Source: an uncultured Clostridia bacterium | GTDB lineage: Bacteria > Bacillota > Clostridia > TANB77 > CAG-508 | Length of the DNA: 53,659 bases | Assembly: GCA_947626025.1 (NCBI GenBank) | Contig: CANQQQ010000006.1 | Span: 1 to 53,659 of the forward strand | Direction of reading: 5' to 3' | In this document: positions 9,215 to 17,753 of the stretch, piece after piece | Position numbering within the stretch: the stretch's first letter is position 1 | How the letters are laid out: every line of letters starts with the position of its first letter | Notes under the pieces: model-generated | Seen by the model: the letters and a program-made list of their open reading frames with translations, nothing else | Told to the model about the DNA's origin: nothing | Databases searched by the model: none | Program-made: the position numbers and the translations under genes

Positions 9215-9892
9215 TTATAAATTTACTCTTGTTTTAATTATTTTTTCTACTTGTTTAATATTTTCCTCAATTGTCTTTCCTGTTGTATCAACTAATATTG
9301 CATCATCTGCTTGTTTTAGAGCACCTACAGGTTTGTTTCTGTCATTATAATCACGTGCTTTTATACTTTCATATACTTCTTCATAAGATAAATCCTTATC
9401 AATTCCAGTTTCTTGATTTTGATTATATCTCCTCTCAGCTCTTTCTTTTAATGACGCATCTAAAAATATCTTTACTGTTGCATCAGGAAATACTACAGTT
9501 CCAATGTCTCTGCCTTCCATTATAACATTTTTCCCTTCTGCTAATTTTCTTTGAAGTCTTACCATTTCTTCTCTAACTTCTCTTATCGTGGATACTGGTG
9601 ACACAAAATTGTTTACATCATCTTCTCTAATTCTTTTAGTTACATCTCTTCCATTTAGGTAAATTTTTGTTTCCTTTTCTTCTAATGTCATGTCTATTTT
9701 AATTTCTTTTGATAACTCTATAATTTTATCAGTTTCGTCTAGTTTTATTCCTCTATCTATTACTGCAACAGTAAGACATCTATATGTGGCACCTGTATCA
9801 ATAGTTATTAAACCTAAATCATCTGCAACTCGTTTTGCTATTGTCCCTTTTCCAACACCAGCTGGTCCATCTATAGCTACTACAAAAGACAT
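9215..9892 (-). CDS. cmk: Cytidylate kinase
   Basis: Phosphorylates CMP and dCMP with ATP in pyrimidine salvage and nucleotide supply. The P-loop IDGPAGVGKGTIAKRVA is at the N-terminus, followed by ITIDTGATYRCLTVAVID, EGRDIGTVVFPDA and the lid region SLKERAERRYNQ. The 225-residue length is standard. AAGGAGG lies upstream of the ATG at 9892, 12 bases after the stop of the P-loop/Gls24-like gene, so the two share an operon. Confidence 0.95.
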   Translation of the reverse strand: MSFVVAIDGPAGVGKGTIAKRVADDLGLITIDTGATYRCLTVAVIDRGIKLDETDKIIELSKEIKIDMTLEEKETKIYLNGRDVTKRIREDDVNNFVSPVSTIREVREEMVRLQRKLAEGKNVIMEGRDIGTVVFPDATVKIFLDASLKERAERRYNQNQETGIDKDLSYEEVYESIKARDYNDRNKPVGALKQADDAILVDTTGKTIEENIKQVEKIIKTRVNL

Positions 9893-9904
9893 ACTTCTTC
9901 CTCC

Positions 9905-10747
9905 TTAATCTTGTTCGGGCATTTTTAAAGTTTTTGCCACTATTATTATATTCTGTATATTCATTGCTGTTAATTTTTCTATTTCCTTTTTACACTTCAC
10001 TTTAAAATCTTTTAATGAATCTTTAACATTATATCCATATATCAACGTAACCTCCATATATATTGAAGGTCCTATCTCGTTTTTGTTAATCCTCACTCTA
10101 TTTATCTTGTCTATTTCCGGAGTCTTACTAGCTAGATAATCAATTATCTGCCTAAAAACATTGTCTGATATAGTAAAATTTCCAATATAACTAAATGTCG
10201 GTCTAATTATAGATTTCTCATCCATATATGGTTCATTTCCATGACCTTTAGATTTAAAAATTTGTAATGGGTCTAAAATATATCCTGAAAAATCCTTTTT
10301 TATCTCAAATGTTGGCACTGGAATTACATGCTTTCCTTCTGTAACTCTAACATGATGAGCCCTTTCCATTTCCTCAGGAGTTGCTACATCTTGTATATGA
10401 ATTATTTTTTTCACTTCAGGTAAACCTAAATTATGTGCTATTTTTTTTACCATTCCATCCGAAGTACCTAATATCATTATACTGTCAGGCTTATATTGTT
10501 CAATAGCGCTCTGTATTTCATTTTGTTCATTTTTATTTAAAAACAATGCATGCTTTACTGTTTCTATTTTTGTATCAGCTTTCTTAGCAGAAGTTCCTGC
10601 TATGATTTTATTGTCCATTATAAATAAGCCATCATCTATAATATATTTTATATTGTTTTCTCCTGCAACAAATTGTGCTCTATAACTTTTTCCTGTACCT
10701 GATGGTCCAACAAATCCATAAACATTAATATTGGAAGTATCAAACAT
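9905..10747 (-). CDS. P-loop NTPase fused to an Asp23/Gls24-like domain
   Basis: A 280-residue two-part protein. The N-terminal half has a Walker A motif (GFVGPSGTGKSYRAQ) and PDSIMILGTSDGMVKKIA. The C-terminal third (about 195-275) looks like an Asp23/Gls24 (alkaline-shock) domain: SDNVFRQIIDYLASKTPEID, then YMEVTLIYGYNVKDSLKDFK. Gls24 domains are known from envelope-stress proteins; a nucleotide-binding partner in the same chain suggests a regulated or ATP-driven role, which is inference. SD AAAGGAG precedes the ATG. It sits directly upstream of cmk with a 12-base gap. No biochemical function can be given. Confidence 0.7.
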   Translation of the reverse strand: MFDTSNINVYGFVGPSGTGKSYRAQFVAGENNIKYIIDDGLFIMDNKIIAGTSAKKADTKIETVKHALFLNKNEQNEIQSAIEQYKPDSIMILGTSDGMVKKIAHNLGLPEVKKIIHIQDVATPEEMERAHHVRVTEGKHVIPVPTFEIKKDFSGYILDPLQIFKSKGHGNEPYMDEKSIIRPTFSYIGNFTISDNVFRQIIDYLASKTPEIDKINRVRINKNEIGPSIYMEVTLIYGYNVKDSLKDFKVKCKKEIEKLTAMNIQNIIIVAKTLKMPEQD

Positions 10748-10798
10748 CGCTGTTACTCCTTTGCTTATTTTATTTTATCCATTATATTATATATTATT

Positions 10799-13015
10799 TT
10801 AAAAATCAACCTTAATATTTCTTAATTTATACTCTAATCCAGTATTCCTTTTTTTGCCATCTGCATTCTGAATAATAAATTGTATTATTCTATCACTACT
10901 AATAATTATTAACATTTTTTTTGCTCTTGTAATAGCTGTATATAATAAATTTCTTGTTAATAACATAGGAGAACTTTGAGCTATTGGCATTACCACTACA
11001 TCAAATTCACTTCCCTGTGACTTATGTACAGTAATTGCGTAAGCATGCTCTAATTGTTCTAAATCAGCATATTCATACCATGCTTCTTTGTCATCATCAA
11101 ATCGAACCCTTATTGATCCTGTAGAAGAATCTATATCGGTTATTCTTCCCAGTTCTCCGTTAAATACTCCTGTACCATTTTCTTCTTTTTTATTCCATGT
11201 AATATCATAATTATTTTTAATTTGCATTACTTTATCACCAACTCTATATATCGTTTGTCCATATGCTTTTTCCGGTTTTCCTAACCTTTTTGGATTTAAC
11301 AGCTTTTGTAATCGTATATTTAATTCTTTTGTACCTAAGTTTCCCTTTTTAGTTGGAGTAATGACTTGTATATTTTTAAAGAACTCATAATTTCCATAAT
11401 CTTTTAATCTATCTTTACACAATGTTAAAACATTTTCTATTATCTTATCTGTGTTTGATTCATTTATATAGAAAAAGTCATTATTAAGATCTTCTATTTC
11501 ATCTTTTTTTAAAAATGTATTTCCATTATTTACCCTATGTGCATTTTGTACAATTTTGCTTTTGGCAGCTTGTCTAAATATTTTATCTAACCTTATAGTA
11601 GTAATCATCTCTGAATTTATAATATCCTTTAATACACTTCCTGGCCCAACAGATGGTAATTGATCCACATCACCAACTAAAACTAGTTTTGTACCTTGAT
11701 AAATAGCTTTTACTAGATAATTCATTAAAAATAAATCTACCATAGACATTTCGTCAACTATAATAATATCTCCATCTATCATTTGTACATTTAAATCTAC
11801 GTCTATATTTTGAGATTCATCTCCAGTTTTTCCGATTTCTAGCAATCTATGCAAAGTCATAGCTTCTTCACCTGTCATTTCTGTCATTCGTTTAGCTGCT
11901 CTTCCAGTTGGTGCACAAAGCACTACTTTTTTTCCTTTTTTCTTATATATATCTATTATGGTTTTAATAATAGTAGTCTTACCTGTCCCAGGTCCCCCAG
12001 TTATTACGCATACATTATTATCGTTTACAGCCTTCAAAGCATCTTTCTGCTTTTGTGACAGTTGTATACTCTCTTTTTCCTCTATATCCTTTAATTCTGT
12101 ATCAAAATTAGTTATTTTTTTTGTATTTTTTGAGGTATTTATTATCATCAATCTCGTAGCTATATTATCTTCTGCTTTATAAAAAGGAACTAAATATATC
12201 CATTCTTCCTCATCTCTTTTTTCAACTACAATTTCTTCCATAACTTTTAAATTTATTATTTCATCCTCAATAATTTCACTTGGTACACCTAATAAATCTT
12301 TTACATATTTTATTAAATTTTCCTTTATCGTACAACAATGTCCATTATAGCTAATTAAATTTAGGCTATATTTTATACCACTTTTAACTCTTGAATCATC
12401 CTGAATATCTATTCCTATACCCATTGCCATTTTATCTATTTGTTTAAAATCTATTCCTCTTACTTTATCTACTAATATATAAGGATTGTTCTTTATTTTA
12501 TTTACTGCATCTGCACCTAAATCTTTATATATTCTCTTAGCATTACTTGCTGAAATTCCAAATTGCTCTAAAAAATTAACTATATTCCACAATTCCAAAT
12601 TTTCATTAAAACTTTCTCCCATAATCATTGCTTTATCATAACTAATTCCTGAAATAGATGAAAGCGCAGCTGGATTAGTTCTAAAAATATTTATAGTGTC
12701 TTCGCCAAATGCTTTTATTATTTTCTTTGCTGTAACCGGTCCTATTCCTTTAATGCTTCCAGAAGATAGATAAATTTCTAATGCTTCTAATGTCTTCGGC
12801 TCTGTTTTTTCAAAAGTTTCAACCTTAAATTGCTCACCATATTCTTGATGAGTGACAAATCTTCCTGAAACTTTTAATGTATCACCTGGATTTACAAATG
12901 GAAGATAACCTACTATAGTTATCTCTTCACTGTCTGTATAAAAAACTGCTATAGTATAACTATTTAGTTCATTTTGATAGATAATATCGATTACTTGCCC
13001 TTCTAGTTCTTCCAT
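10799..13015 (-). CDS. recD2: ATP-dependent RecD-like DNA helicase RecD2
   Basis: 5'-3' SF1B helicase without RecBC partners, implicated in replication-fork and repair functions in Bacillus. An N-terminal OB-like region is followed by helix-hairpin-helix segments (GSIKGIGPVTAKKIIKAFG). Walker A is GGPGTGKTTIIKTI, Walker B IIIVDEMSMVD, and the late motif AITVHKSQGSEFDVV precedes motif VI TAITRAKKML. The ATG at 13015 (MEELEGQ) lies six bases after AAGGAG and gives 738 residues; the frame extends to 13042 but that start lacks a ribosome binding site. It lies downstream of a separate small-protein gene that has its own terminator. Confidence 0.93.
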   Translation of the reverse strand: MEELEGQVIDIIYQNELNSYTIAVFYTDSEEITIVGYLPFVNPGDTLKVSGRFVTHQEYGEQFKVETFEKTEPKTLEALEIYLSSGSIKGIGPVTAKKIIKAFGEDTINIFRTNPAALSSISGISYDKAMIMGESFNENLELWNIVNFLEQFGISASNAKRIYKDLGADAVNKIKNNPYILVDKVRGIDFKQIDKMAMGIGIDIQDDSRVKSGIKYSLNLISYNGHCCTIKENLIKYVKDLLGVPSEIIEDEIINLKVMEEIVVEKRDEEEWIYLVPFYKAEDNIATRLMIINTSKNTKKITNFDTELKDIEEKESIQLSQKQKDALKAVNDNNVCVITGGPGTGKTTIIKTIIDIYKKKGKKVVLCAPTGRAAKRMTEMTGEEAMTLHRLLEIGKTGDESQNIDVDLNVQMIDGDIIIVDEMSMVDLFLMNYLVKAIYQGTKLVLVGDVDQLPSVGPGSVLKDIINSEMITTIRLDKIFRQAAKSKIVQNAHRVNNGNTFLKKDEIEDLNNDFFYINESNTDKIIENVLTLCKDRLKDYGNYEFFKNIQVITPTKKGNLGTKELNIRLQKLLNPKRLGKPEKAYGQTIYRVGDKVMQIKNNYDITWNKKEENGTGVFNGELGRITDIDSSTGSIRVRFDDDKEAWYEYADLEQLEHAYAITVHKSQGSEFDVVVMPIAQSSPMLLTRNLLYTAITRAKKMLIIISSDRIIQFIIQNADGKKRNTGLEYKLRNIKVDF

Positions 13016-13067
13016 CTCATTCTCCTTCTTATTTTGTTTCATTTTACTATATCATTTTATAAAAAGC

Positions 13068-13090
13068 AAGAGGAGAAAAAATCTCCTCTT
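13068..13090 (-). terminator. Rho-independent terminator of the small membrane protein gene
   Basis: Stem AAGAGGAGA / TCTCCTCTT with a 5-base loop, followed on the minus strand by GCTTTTTAT. It overlaps the stop codon at 13090-13092. Confidence 0.8.
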
Positions 13091-13353
13091 TATATTATGT
13101 GTTTTTTTATCATTATGCGAGCAATAAATTTTGTAATAAAATATACAATCCATGTCGTAATATAGTCAAATGTAATAAACATTAGCAGAATCATTAATAT
13201 AAATCCGTCAAATACTTCTACTGATAATAAAATTTTGGCTGCTGCGATAAAAAGTATCATACTTACTATTGTGCAGTAAGTTATTTTTGCAGTCCCTGCT
13301 ATATTTTTTGCTTGTTTGTCTTTCCGCATCTTAATTGATTCTTCGTTCCACAT
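13090..13353 (-). CDS. Small two-helix membrane protein, unknown function
   Basis: An 87-residue protein with a short basic N-terminus (MWNEESIKMRKDKQAKNIAG), two predicted transmembrane helices (about 25-47 and 52-75) and a basic tail ending KFIARIMIKKHII. The ATG at 13353 is eight bases after AAAGGAGG; the longer frame from 13404 reads through that site and is not used. It has its own TTGACA-17-TAAAAT promoter and terminator, so it is a real monocistronic gene. I do not recognise a family. Confidence 0.75.
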   Translation of the reverse strand: MWNEESIKMRKDKQAKNIAGTAKITYCTIVSMILFIAAAKILLSVEVFDGFILMILLMFITFDYITTWIVYFITKFIARIMIKKHII

Positions 13354-13410
13354 AATATTTCCTCCTTTAAAATACATAATTGCCTTGGCAATACATCTGT
13401 TCATAATATA

Positions 13411-13439
13411 ATTTTACCATTTTCTTAACCTTATGTCAA
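13411..13439 (-). promoter_or_regulatory. Sigma-A promoter for the small membrane protein
   Basis: TTGACA (13439-13434), 17-base spacer, TAAAAT (13416-13411) on the minus strand, about 60 bases before the ATG at 13353. Confidence 0.75.
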
Positions 13440-13452
13440 TTTTTTGATATTA

Positions 13453-14100
13453 TTAGTCTTTAGACATTATCATTATTAAAATACCATTACTAAATTCAAT
13501 TATTGCTTGTTCTTCAATAACTTCATTACTTACCCCTAAACTTAAACCTATACTCAATTTTCCATTTTGTAATTCATATTTAAATCCCTTTAGATTAATG
13601 CTTTCTACAGTTTCTGTAAGTGGAATTAATGATATATATTTTTTAGTTATATCTTTCTTAAATAATATAGTTGTTTTATTTATAAGTTGTATTTCATTAT
13701 TTTCATCTATCATTTTACATTCTATGTTTCTATCTAGTGCATATTTTAATATATGGATATTGGCTAATACATGATCAATTCTTGTTCCAATCCCCCCTAA
13801 AATAATTATTTTATCACTTTTTAGTTCTATGGCTAGTTTTATAGCAATATCTGTATCTGTATTATCCTTTATTGGATTGTACTTGTGAATTTGTATCGTT
13901 TTATCACTATTATATGTTTCTAGAATTTTTTTATCAACAGTATCAAAATCTCCCACTATATGATTTGGCTTTACATTAGTTTCATTTAATATCTTCAACC
14001 CATTATCGACAGCAATTATTGTTTCAAATTTTATCTCATTCATTGTTTTTAATAAAAAATCTTTACTTATATTTCCACCAGTAACAATTAAAGTTTTCAT
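13453..14100 (-). CDS. thiN: Thiamine pyrophosphokinase
   Basis: Converts thiamine to thiamine diphosphate with ATP. Family motifs are TIIAVDNGLKILNE, HIVGDFDTVDKKIL, KDNTDTDIAIKLAIE and IILGGIGTRIDHVLANI in order. The C-terminal thiamine-binding beta domain includes SLIPLTETVESINLKGFKYE and LSLGVSNE. The 215-residue length is typical. No TPP riboswitch is visible in the 219 bases upstream. It is often found beside rpe/rsgA in Firmicutes; here it stands alone between recD2 and spoVS. Confidence 0.93.
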   Translation of the reverse strand: MKTLIVTGGNISKDFLLKTMNEIKFETIIAVDNGLKILNETNVKPNHIVGDFDTVDKKILETYNSDKTIQIHKYNPIKDNTDTDIAIKLAIELKSDKIIILGGIGTRIDHVLANIHILKYALDRNIECKMIDENNEIQLINKTTILFKKDITKKYISLIPLTETVESINLKGFKYELQNGKLSIGLSLGVSNEVIEEQAIIEFSNGILIMIMSKD

Positions 14101-14260
14101 TTAAATTACCTCTTTACTTTATTCAATGGTAAATTCAGCATATAATTCAATTTATACATCACTTGTATATGCAGTTTTACTATTTGTCACCTTTTTCTTC
14201 TCGTTTTTAGATATTTCATATGCTATCATATTATCATTATTTTTTCAACTATAACGCAAA

Positions 14261-14292
14261 AGAGACGTAGATTTTTTATAAACTACGTCTCT
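14261..14292 (-). terminator. Hairpin downstream of spoVS
   Basis: A perfect 10-bp stem (AGAGACGTAG / CTACGTCTCT) with a 12-base A/T-rich loop, about 30 bases past the spoVS stop. On the minus strand it is followed only by TTTTGCG, so termination may be moderate. Confidence 0.7.
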
Positions 14293-14320
14293 ATTGATAT
14301 TCTTTTGATATTTCTATTAA

Positions 14321-14584
14321 TTAAACTCTTGATTCTACAAGAATTTTTATTCCTGTTCTGTCCTCTCCTTCTACTTCTACCTCTGCAAATGCTGGTACGC
14401 ATACCAAATCAACTCCTGATGGTGCAACGAATCCCCTTGCTATTGCAACTGCCTTTATTGCTTGATTTAGTGCTCCTGCACCTATAGCTTGCATTTCTGC
14501 TCTGCTATTCTCCTTTACCAATCCAGCGATTGCTCCTGCTACTGAATTTGGATTTGATTTTGATGAGATTTTTAAAACTTCCAT
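14321..14584 (-). CDS. spoVS: Stage V sporulation protein S
   Basis: An Alba-like nucleic-acid-binding regulator affecting septation and spore coat formation in Bacillus. The 87 residues match the highly conserved family throughout: LKISSKSNPNSVAGAIAG at the start, GAGALNQAIKAVAIARGF in the middle and RTGIKILVESRV at the end. AAAGGAGG lies 9-10 bases before the ATG. It follows ymdB and rny, the order known in Bacillus, but a 170-base gap holds its own likely promoter and an inverted repeat. Confidence 0.97.
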   Translation of the reverse strand: MEVLKISSKSNPNSVAGAIAGLVKENSRAEMQAIGAGALNQAIKAVAIARGFVAPSGVDLVCVPAFAEVEVEGEDRTGIKILVESRV

Positions 14585-14630
14585 TTGTTTGTGCCTCCTT
14601 TAATTTAATTTTTATTTCTTTTCTGAACAA

Positions 14631-14648
14631 TAGGAAATATTTTTCCTA
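14631..14648. repeat. Perfect inverted repeat in the spoVS leader
   Basis: TAGGAAA-TATT-TTTCCTA lies between the predicted -10 and the ribosome binding site of spoVS. It could be an operator or a short mRNA hairpin; no regulator is recognised. Confidence 0.5.
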
Positions 14649-14664
14649 CGATTGAACACTTATA

Positions 14665-14693
14665 GTTATAGTACTTTTAAAACACTATGTCTA
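14665..14693 (-). promoter_or_regulatory. Possible sigma-A promoter for spoVS
   Basis: TAGACA (14693-14688) and TATAAC (14670-14665) with a 17-base spacer on the minus strand. A sigma-H promoter, as in Bacillus, was looked for but no convincing match is seen. Confidence 0.45.
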
Positions 14694-14754
14694 TATATTT
14701 TTGGAAATTTATGGAAGTTTCTATCTCCATTTTTCTTTAATTTTCGCTTTTTTT

Positions 14755-15525
14755 CTACAAATACAATCTTGTAATTCTCTCAACTTGACATGTTTCGTCA
14801 TTAATGTCAAAAATACACCCATTAAAAATGCATTCACCTTCTGCAATTTTATATCTTTCCGGTAATGTTGTTACAAATCTCTTTAAAGATGCAGTTATAT
14901 CCATCCCAATTATAGAATTCTTAGGTCCTGTCATTCCTATATCTGTAATATAAGCTGTTCCTCTAGGCAAAATTCTGTCATCTGCCGTTTGAACATGCGT
15001 ATGAGTACCATAAACTATTGTTGCAATCCCATCTAAATAATTTCCTAAAGCAACCTTTTCAGCTGTTGCCTCTGCATGGAAATCTACTACTATAATATCT
15101 ACTTCTTTTTTCAATTTTTCAACTAATTTTTTTCCAATAACAAATGGATTCTCACTTAAAACTCCCATTTCTGTTCGTCCTATCAAATTAACTACTGCTA
15201 TTTTTTTGTTATTAGATTCACAAATGACATATCCTCTTCCTGGCACTCCTTCTGGGTAATTAGCGGGTCTTATTAGCCTTTCATGTTCTATAAAACTAAA
15301 TATATCTTTTTTAGCCCATGTATGATTTCCCATTGTAATTACATTTGCACCCATTGATAAAATCGCATTAAAACATTTTTGATTAATTCCCATTCCTTCT
15401 GCAACATTCTCTCCATTAACAATTATAAAATCTATATTATATTTTTCTTTTATATCTTCTACAATTTCTTGTGCCTTTTTCAATCCACTTTCTCCTATTA
15501 AATCTCCTACTGACAATATTTTCAT
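14755..15525 (-). CDS. ymdB: YmdB metallophosphoesterase (2',3'-cyclic nucleotide phosphodiesterase)
   Basis: Dimetal phosphodiesterase of the TIGR00282 family. In Bacillus YmdB hydrolyses 2',3'-cyclic nucleotides and controls biofilm and motility genes. Metal-binding motifs are SVGDLIGESG, IVNGENVAEGMGI, ITMGNHTWAKKDI, VVDFHAEATAEK and VYGTHTHVQTADD. The 256-residue length is normal. It sits between rny and spoVS on the same strand; a strong terminator (15634-15661) separates it from rny, so it depends on read-through or on an unseen promoter. Confidence 0.95.
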   Translation of the reverse strand: MKILSVGDLIGESGLKKAQEIVEDIKEKYNIDFIIVNGENVAEGMGINQKCFNAILSMGANVITMGNHTWAKKDIFSFIEHERLIRPANYPEGVPGRGYVICESNNKKIAVVNLIGRTEMGVLSENPFVIGKKLVEKLKKEVDIIVVDFHAEATAEKVALGNYLDGIATIVYGTHTHVQTADDRILPRGTAYITDIGMTGPKNSIIGMDITASLKRFVTTLPERYKIAEGECIFNGCIFDINDETCQVERITRLYL

Positions 15526-15633
15526 TCCTATCTTCCTCTCTATTTTTTTATTTTTTAATTATACACTAAATCTTTGAAAATTGGAATATATTCTTATTAA
15601 TATTTATTCATTTTTGACTATTAAATAAACAAA

Positions 15634-15661
15634 AAACACGAAGTCGTTTAACTTCGTGTTT
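15634..15661 (-). terminator. Strong terminator downstream of rny
   Basis: Stem AAACACGAAGT / ACTTCGTGTTT with a 6-base loop, followed on the minus strand by TTTGTTTATT. It lies just after the rny stop codon at 15667. Confidence 0.85.
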
Positions 15662-15666
15662 TTGAT

Positions 15667-17208
15667 TTATTTTGCATATTCTATTGCTCGTGATTCTCTA
15701 ATTACATTTACCTTGATTTGTCCTGGATATTCCATTTCATTTTCTACACGTGTTGCAATGTCACGTGCCATTAATGTCATTTCGGCTTCTGATACTTTTT
15801 CAGGTTTTACAATAATTCTTACTTCACGTCCAGCTTGTATTGCATAAGATTTATCTACACCTTCAAAAGAATCAGCAATTTCTTCAAGTTTTTCTAGTCT
15901 CTTTATGTATGCTTCTAGAGTTTCTCTTCTTGCACCAGGTCTTGATGCAGAAATTGCATCAGCAGCTTGTACTAATACTGCTTCCAATGTCTGAGGTTCA
16001 ACATCTCCATGATGTGCTTGCACTGCATTTATAATTAATTCATTTTCTTTGAATTTTTTAAGTACGTCAACACCAATTTCAACATGTGTTCCTTCCATAT
16101 CATGATCTAATGCTTTTCCTATATCATGTAATAGACCTGCTCTAGCTGCACGTTTAGCATCTAATCCTAACTCTTCAGCCATTATTCTTGCAAGGTTTGA
16201 TACCTCTATTGAATGATTTAAAACATTCTGCCCATAACTTGTTCTGTACTTTAATTTACCAATAAGTTTTATAAGCTCTGGGTTTAGTCCAATTACACCA
16301 GTTTCAAGAGTAGCTCTTTCTCCTTCTGACTTAATAGTAGCTGCAACTTCCTCTTTTGCTTTCTCAACAGTTTCTTCTATTTTAGCTGGATGAATTCTTC
16401 CATCCTCAATTAATTTTTCCAAAGCAATTTTGGCAACTTCTCTTCTTAATGGATCAAATCCTGATATAACAACAGCTTCTGGAGTATCATCAATTATTAA
16501 ATCTATTCCAGTTAAGGTTTCTAATGCTTTTATATTTCTTCCTTCTCTACCTATAATCCTTCCTTTCATATCATCATTTGGAAGAGCTACTATAGATACT
16601 GTAGTCTCTGCTGTATGATCAGCTGCACATTTTTGAACTGTATATGTCAATATTTCCTTAGCTTTTTGGGTTGCTTCCTCTTTAATTTGAGCATCCATTT
16701 CCATAAGTAGATTAGCTTTTTCAACTGTCAATTGTTTTTCTAACTCTTTCAATAGCATTGTTTTTGCATCTTCTCTAGATAAATTTGCTATTTTCTCTAG
16801 TTCAGAAATTTTCTTTCCTTCCAATTCTTCTAAAGCTTTTTTCTGTTTTTCAACTTCTTGTTCTTTGTTTTCAAGTTCTTTTTCCTTAAGTTCAAAATTT
16901 TCTGTTCTTCTTTCAATGTTTTCTTCTCTTTTTGTAATTCTAGCTTCCTTAGCATTTAAATCGCCTGTTCTTTGTCTAATCTCCTTTTCTAAGTCTTCTT
17001 TTGCGTGAATTATTTCTTCTCTTGCTTTAAAAACTTCTTCTTTTTTTATTGACTCTGCTTCTTTTTTTGCCAAATCTAATATTCTTTGAGCTTCTCCTTC
17101 AGCACCTTTTAATTTAGATTCTGCTATTCTTTTTCTAATTAATACTCCTACTGGAATAAAAATTATAGCTGAGATTAGAAGAGTGGCGATTATGGCAATT
17201 ATTTCCAT
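15667..17208 (-). CDS. rny: Ribonuclease Y
   Basis: Membrane-anchored endoribonuclease that initiates mRNA decay in many Firmicutes. It has one N-terminal transmembrane helix (about 2-24) and a long Glu/Lys-rich coiled coil (about 30-190). A KH domain with the GREG loop ([14 protein letters not shown], near 212) and an HD domain with [17 protein letters not shown] (near 358) follow. The 513-residue length is standard. AGAGGA precedes the ATG. A TTGACA-17-TAAAAT promoter lies about 100 bases upstream. Confidence 0.97.
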   Translation of the reverse strand: MEIIAIIATLLISAIIFIPVGVLIRKRIAESKLKGAEGEAQRILDLAKKEAESIKKEEVFKAREEIIHAKEDLEKEIRQRTGDLNAKEARITKREENIERRTENFELKEKELENKEQEVEKQKKALEELEGKKISELEKIANLSREDAKTMLLKELEKQLTVEKANLLMEMDAQIKEEATQKAKEILTYTVQKCAADHTAETTVSIVALPNDDMKGRIIGREGRNIKALETLTGIDLIIDDTPEAVVISGFDPLRREVAKIALEKLIEDGRIHPAKIEETVEKAKEEVAATIKSEGERATLETGVIGLNPELIKLIGKLKYRTSYGQNVLNHSIEVSNLARIMAEELGLDAKRAARAGLLHDIGKALDHDMEGTHVEIGVDVLKKFKENELIINAVQAHHGDVEPQTLEAVLVQAADAISASRPGARRETLEAYIKRLEKLEEIADSFEGVDKSYAIQAGREVRIIVKPEKVSEAEMTLMARDIATRVENEMEYPGQIKVNVIRESRAIEYAK

Positions 17209-17299
17209 ATCGATTCCTCTTTTCTATTAAATTTTCAATGTTCAGATAATATATATAAAAAATATTTTATTTATTTAGAATATATTTAACCTAGTATAT

Positions 17300-17328
17300 A
17301 TTTTATATGTAATCTTCTTTATTGTCAA
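17300..17328 (-). promoter_or_regulatory. Sigma-A promoter for rny
   Basis: Minus-strand TTGACA (17328-17323), 17-base spacer, TAAAAT (17305-17300). Confidence 0.7.
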
Positions 17329-17405
17329 GCATTTTTTCTTATTTTTTATTTTACATAATTTTATTATTGTGTAGCCAATACGCAACATCCACAATACATA
17401 AATTT

Positions 17406-17446
17406 AAGGACGAACAAAATAAGTAAATCTCATTTTGTTCGTCCTT
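17406..17446. terminator. Terminator-like hairpin between copZ and rny
   Basis: A 15-bp perfect stem (AAGGACGAACAAAAT / ATTTTGTTCGTCCTT) with an 11-base loop, 25 bases past the copZ stop. The T-rich tail is clearer on the plus strand (TTTATTTTAG); it probably ends the copA-copZ transcript. Confidence 0.75.
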
Positions 17447-17471
17447 TATTTTAGATAAAAATTTAATAATT

Positions 17472-17687
17472 TTATAATACACTGTAACCAAGTTCTTCAA
17501 TTGCATCCTTTAAAATTTTATCATCTACTTCAGATTTTAACGTAACTTCTACCTTTTTTTCTTCAAGAATAACTTTTGCTGATTTAACTTCTTTTATTTT
17601 CTCTAATGCATCTTCTACTTTCTTTGCACAATGCATACAATGCATTCCTTCTACTGATATAGTTTTTGTTATCTTTTCTCCAAACAC
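17472..17687 (-). CDS. copZ: Heavy-metal-associated domain protein, CopZ-like copper chaperone
   Basis: A single HMA domain of about 71 residues that should bind Cu(I) through the CxxC pair in GMHCMHCAKKVEDAL and pass it to CopA. The predicted fold follows beta-alpha-beta-beta-alpha-beta, ending AIEELGYSVL. The GTG at 17687 is eight bases after AGAGG; a second GTG at 17696 abuts that site, so it is less likely. The gene is 66 bases downstream of copA, and no promoter is seen between them, so it is co-transcribed under the CsoR-type operator. MHC replaces the more usual MTC in the motif. Confidence 0.85.
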   Translation of the reverse strand: MFGEKITKTISVEGMHCMHCAKKVEDALEKIKEVKSAKVILEEKKVEVTLKSEVDDKILKDAIEELGYSVL

Positions 17688-17753
17688 TTTATTCACCTCT
17701 TTCTCTTATAACCTAATATATTCTATAACTTATACTAAAACATTAAATAGCAA

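Noticed and set aside
13354-13404. Upstream extension of the small membrane protein
   Set aside because: It reads through the AAAGGAGG site and is not needed.
14321-14584. spoVS shadow frames on the plus strand (14305-14487)
   Set aside because: The minus frame is the highly conserved SpoVS; the opposite frame is a hydrophobic artefact.
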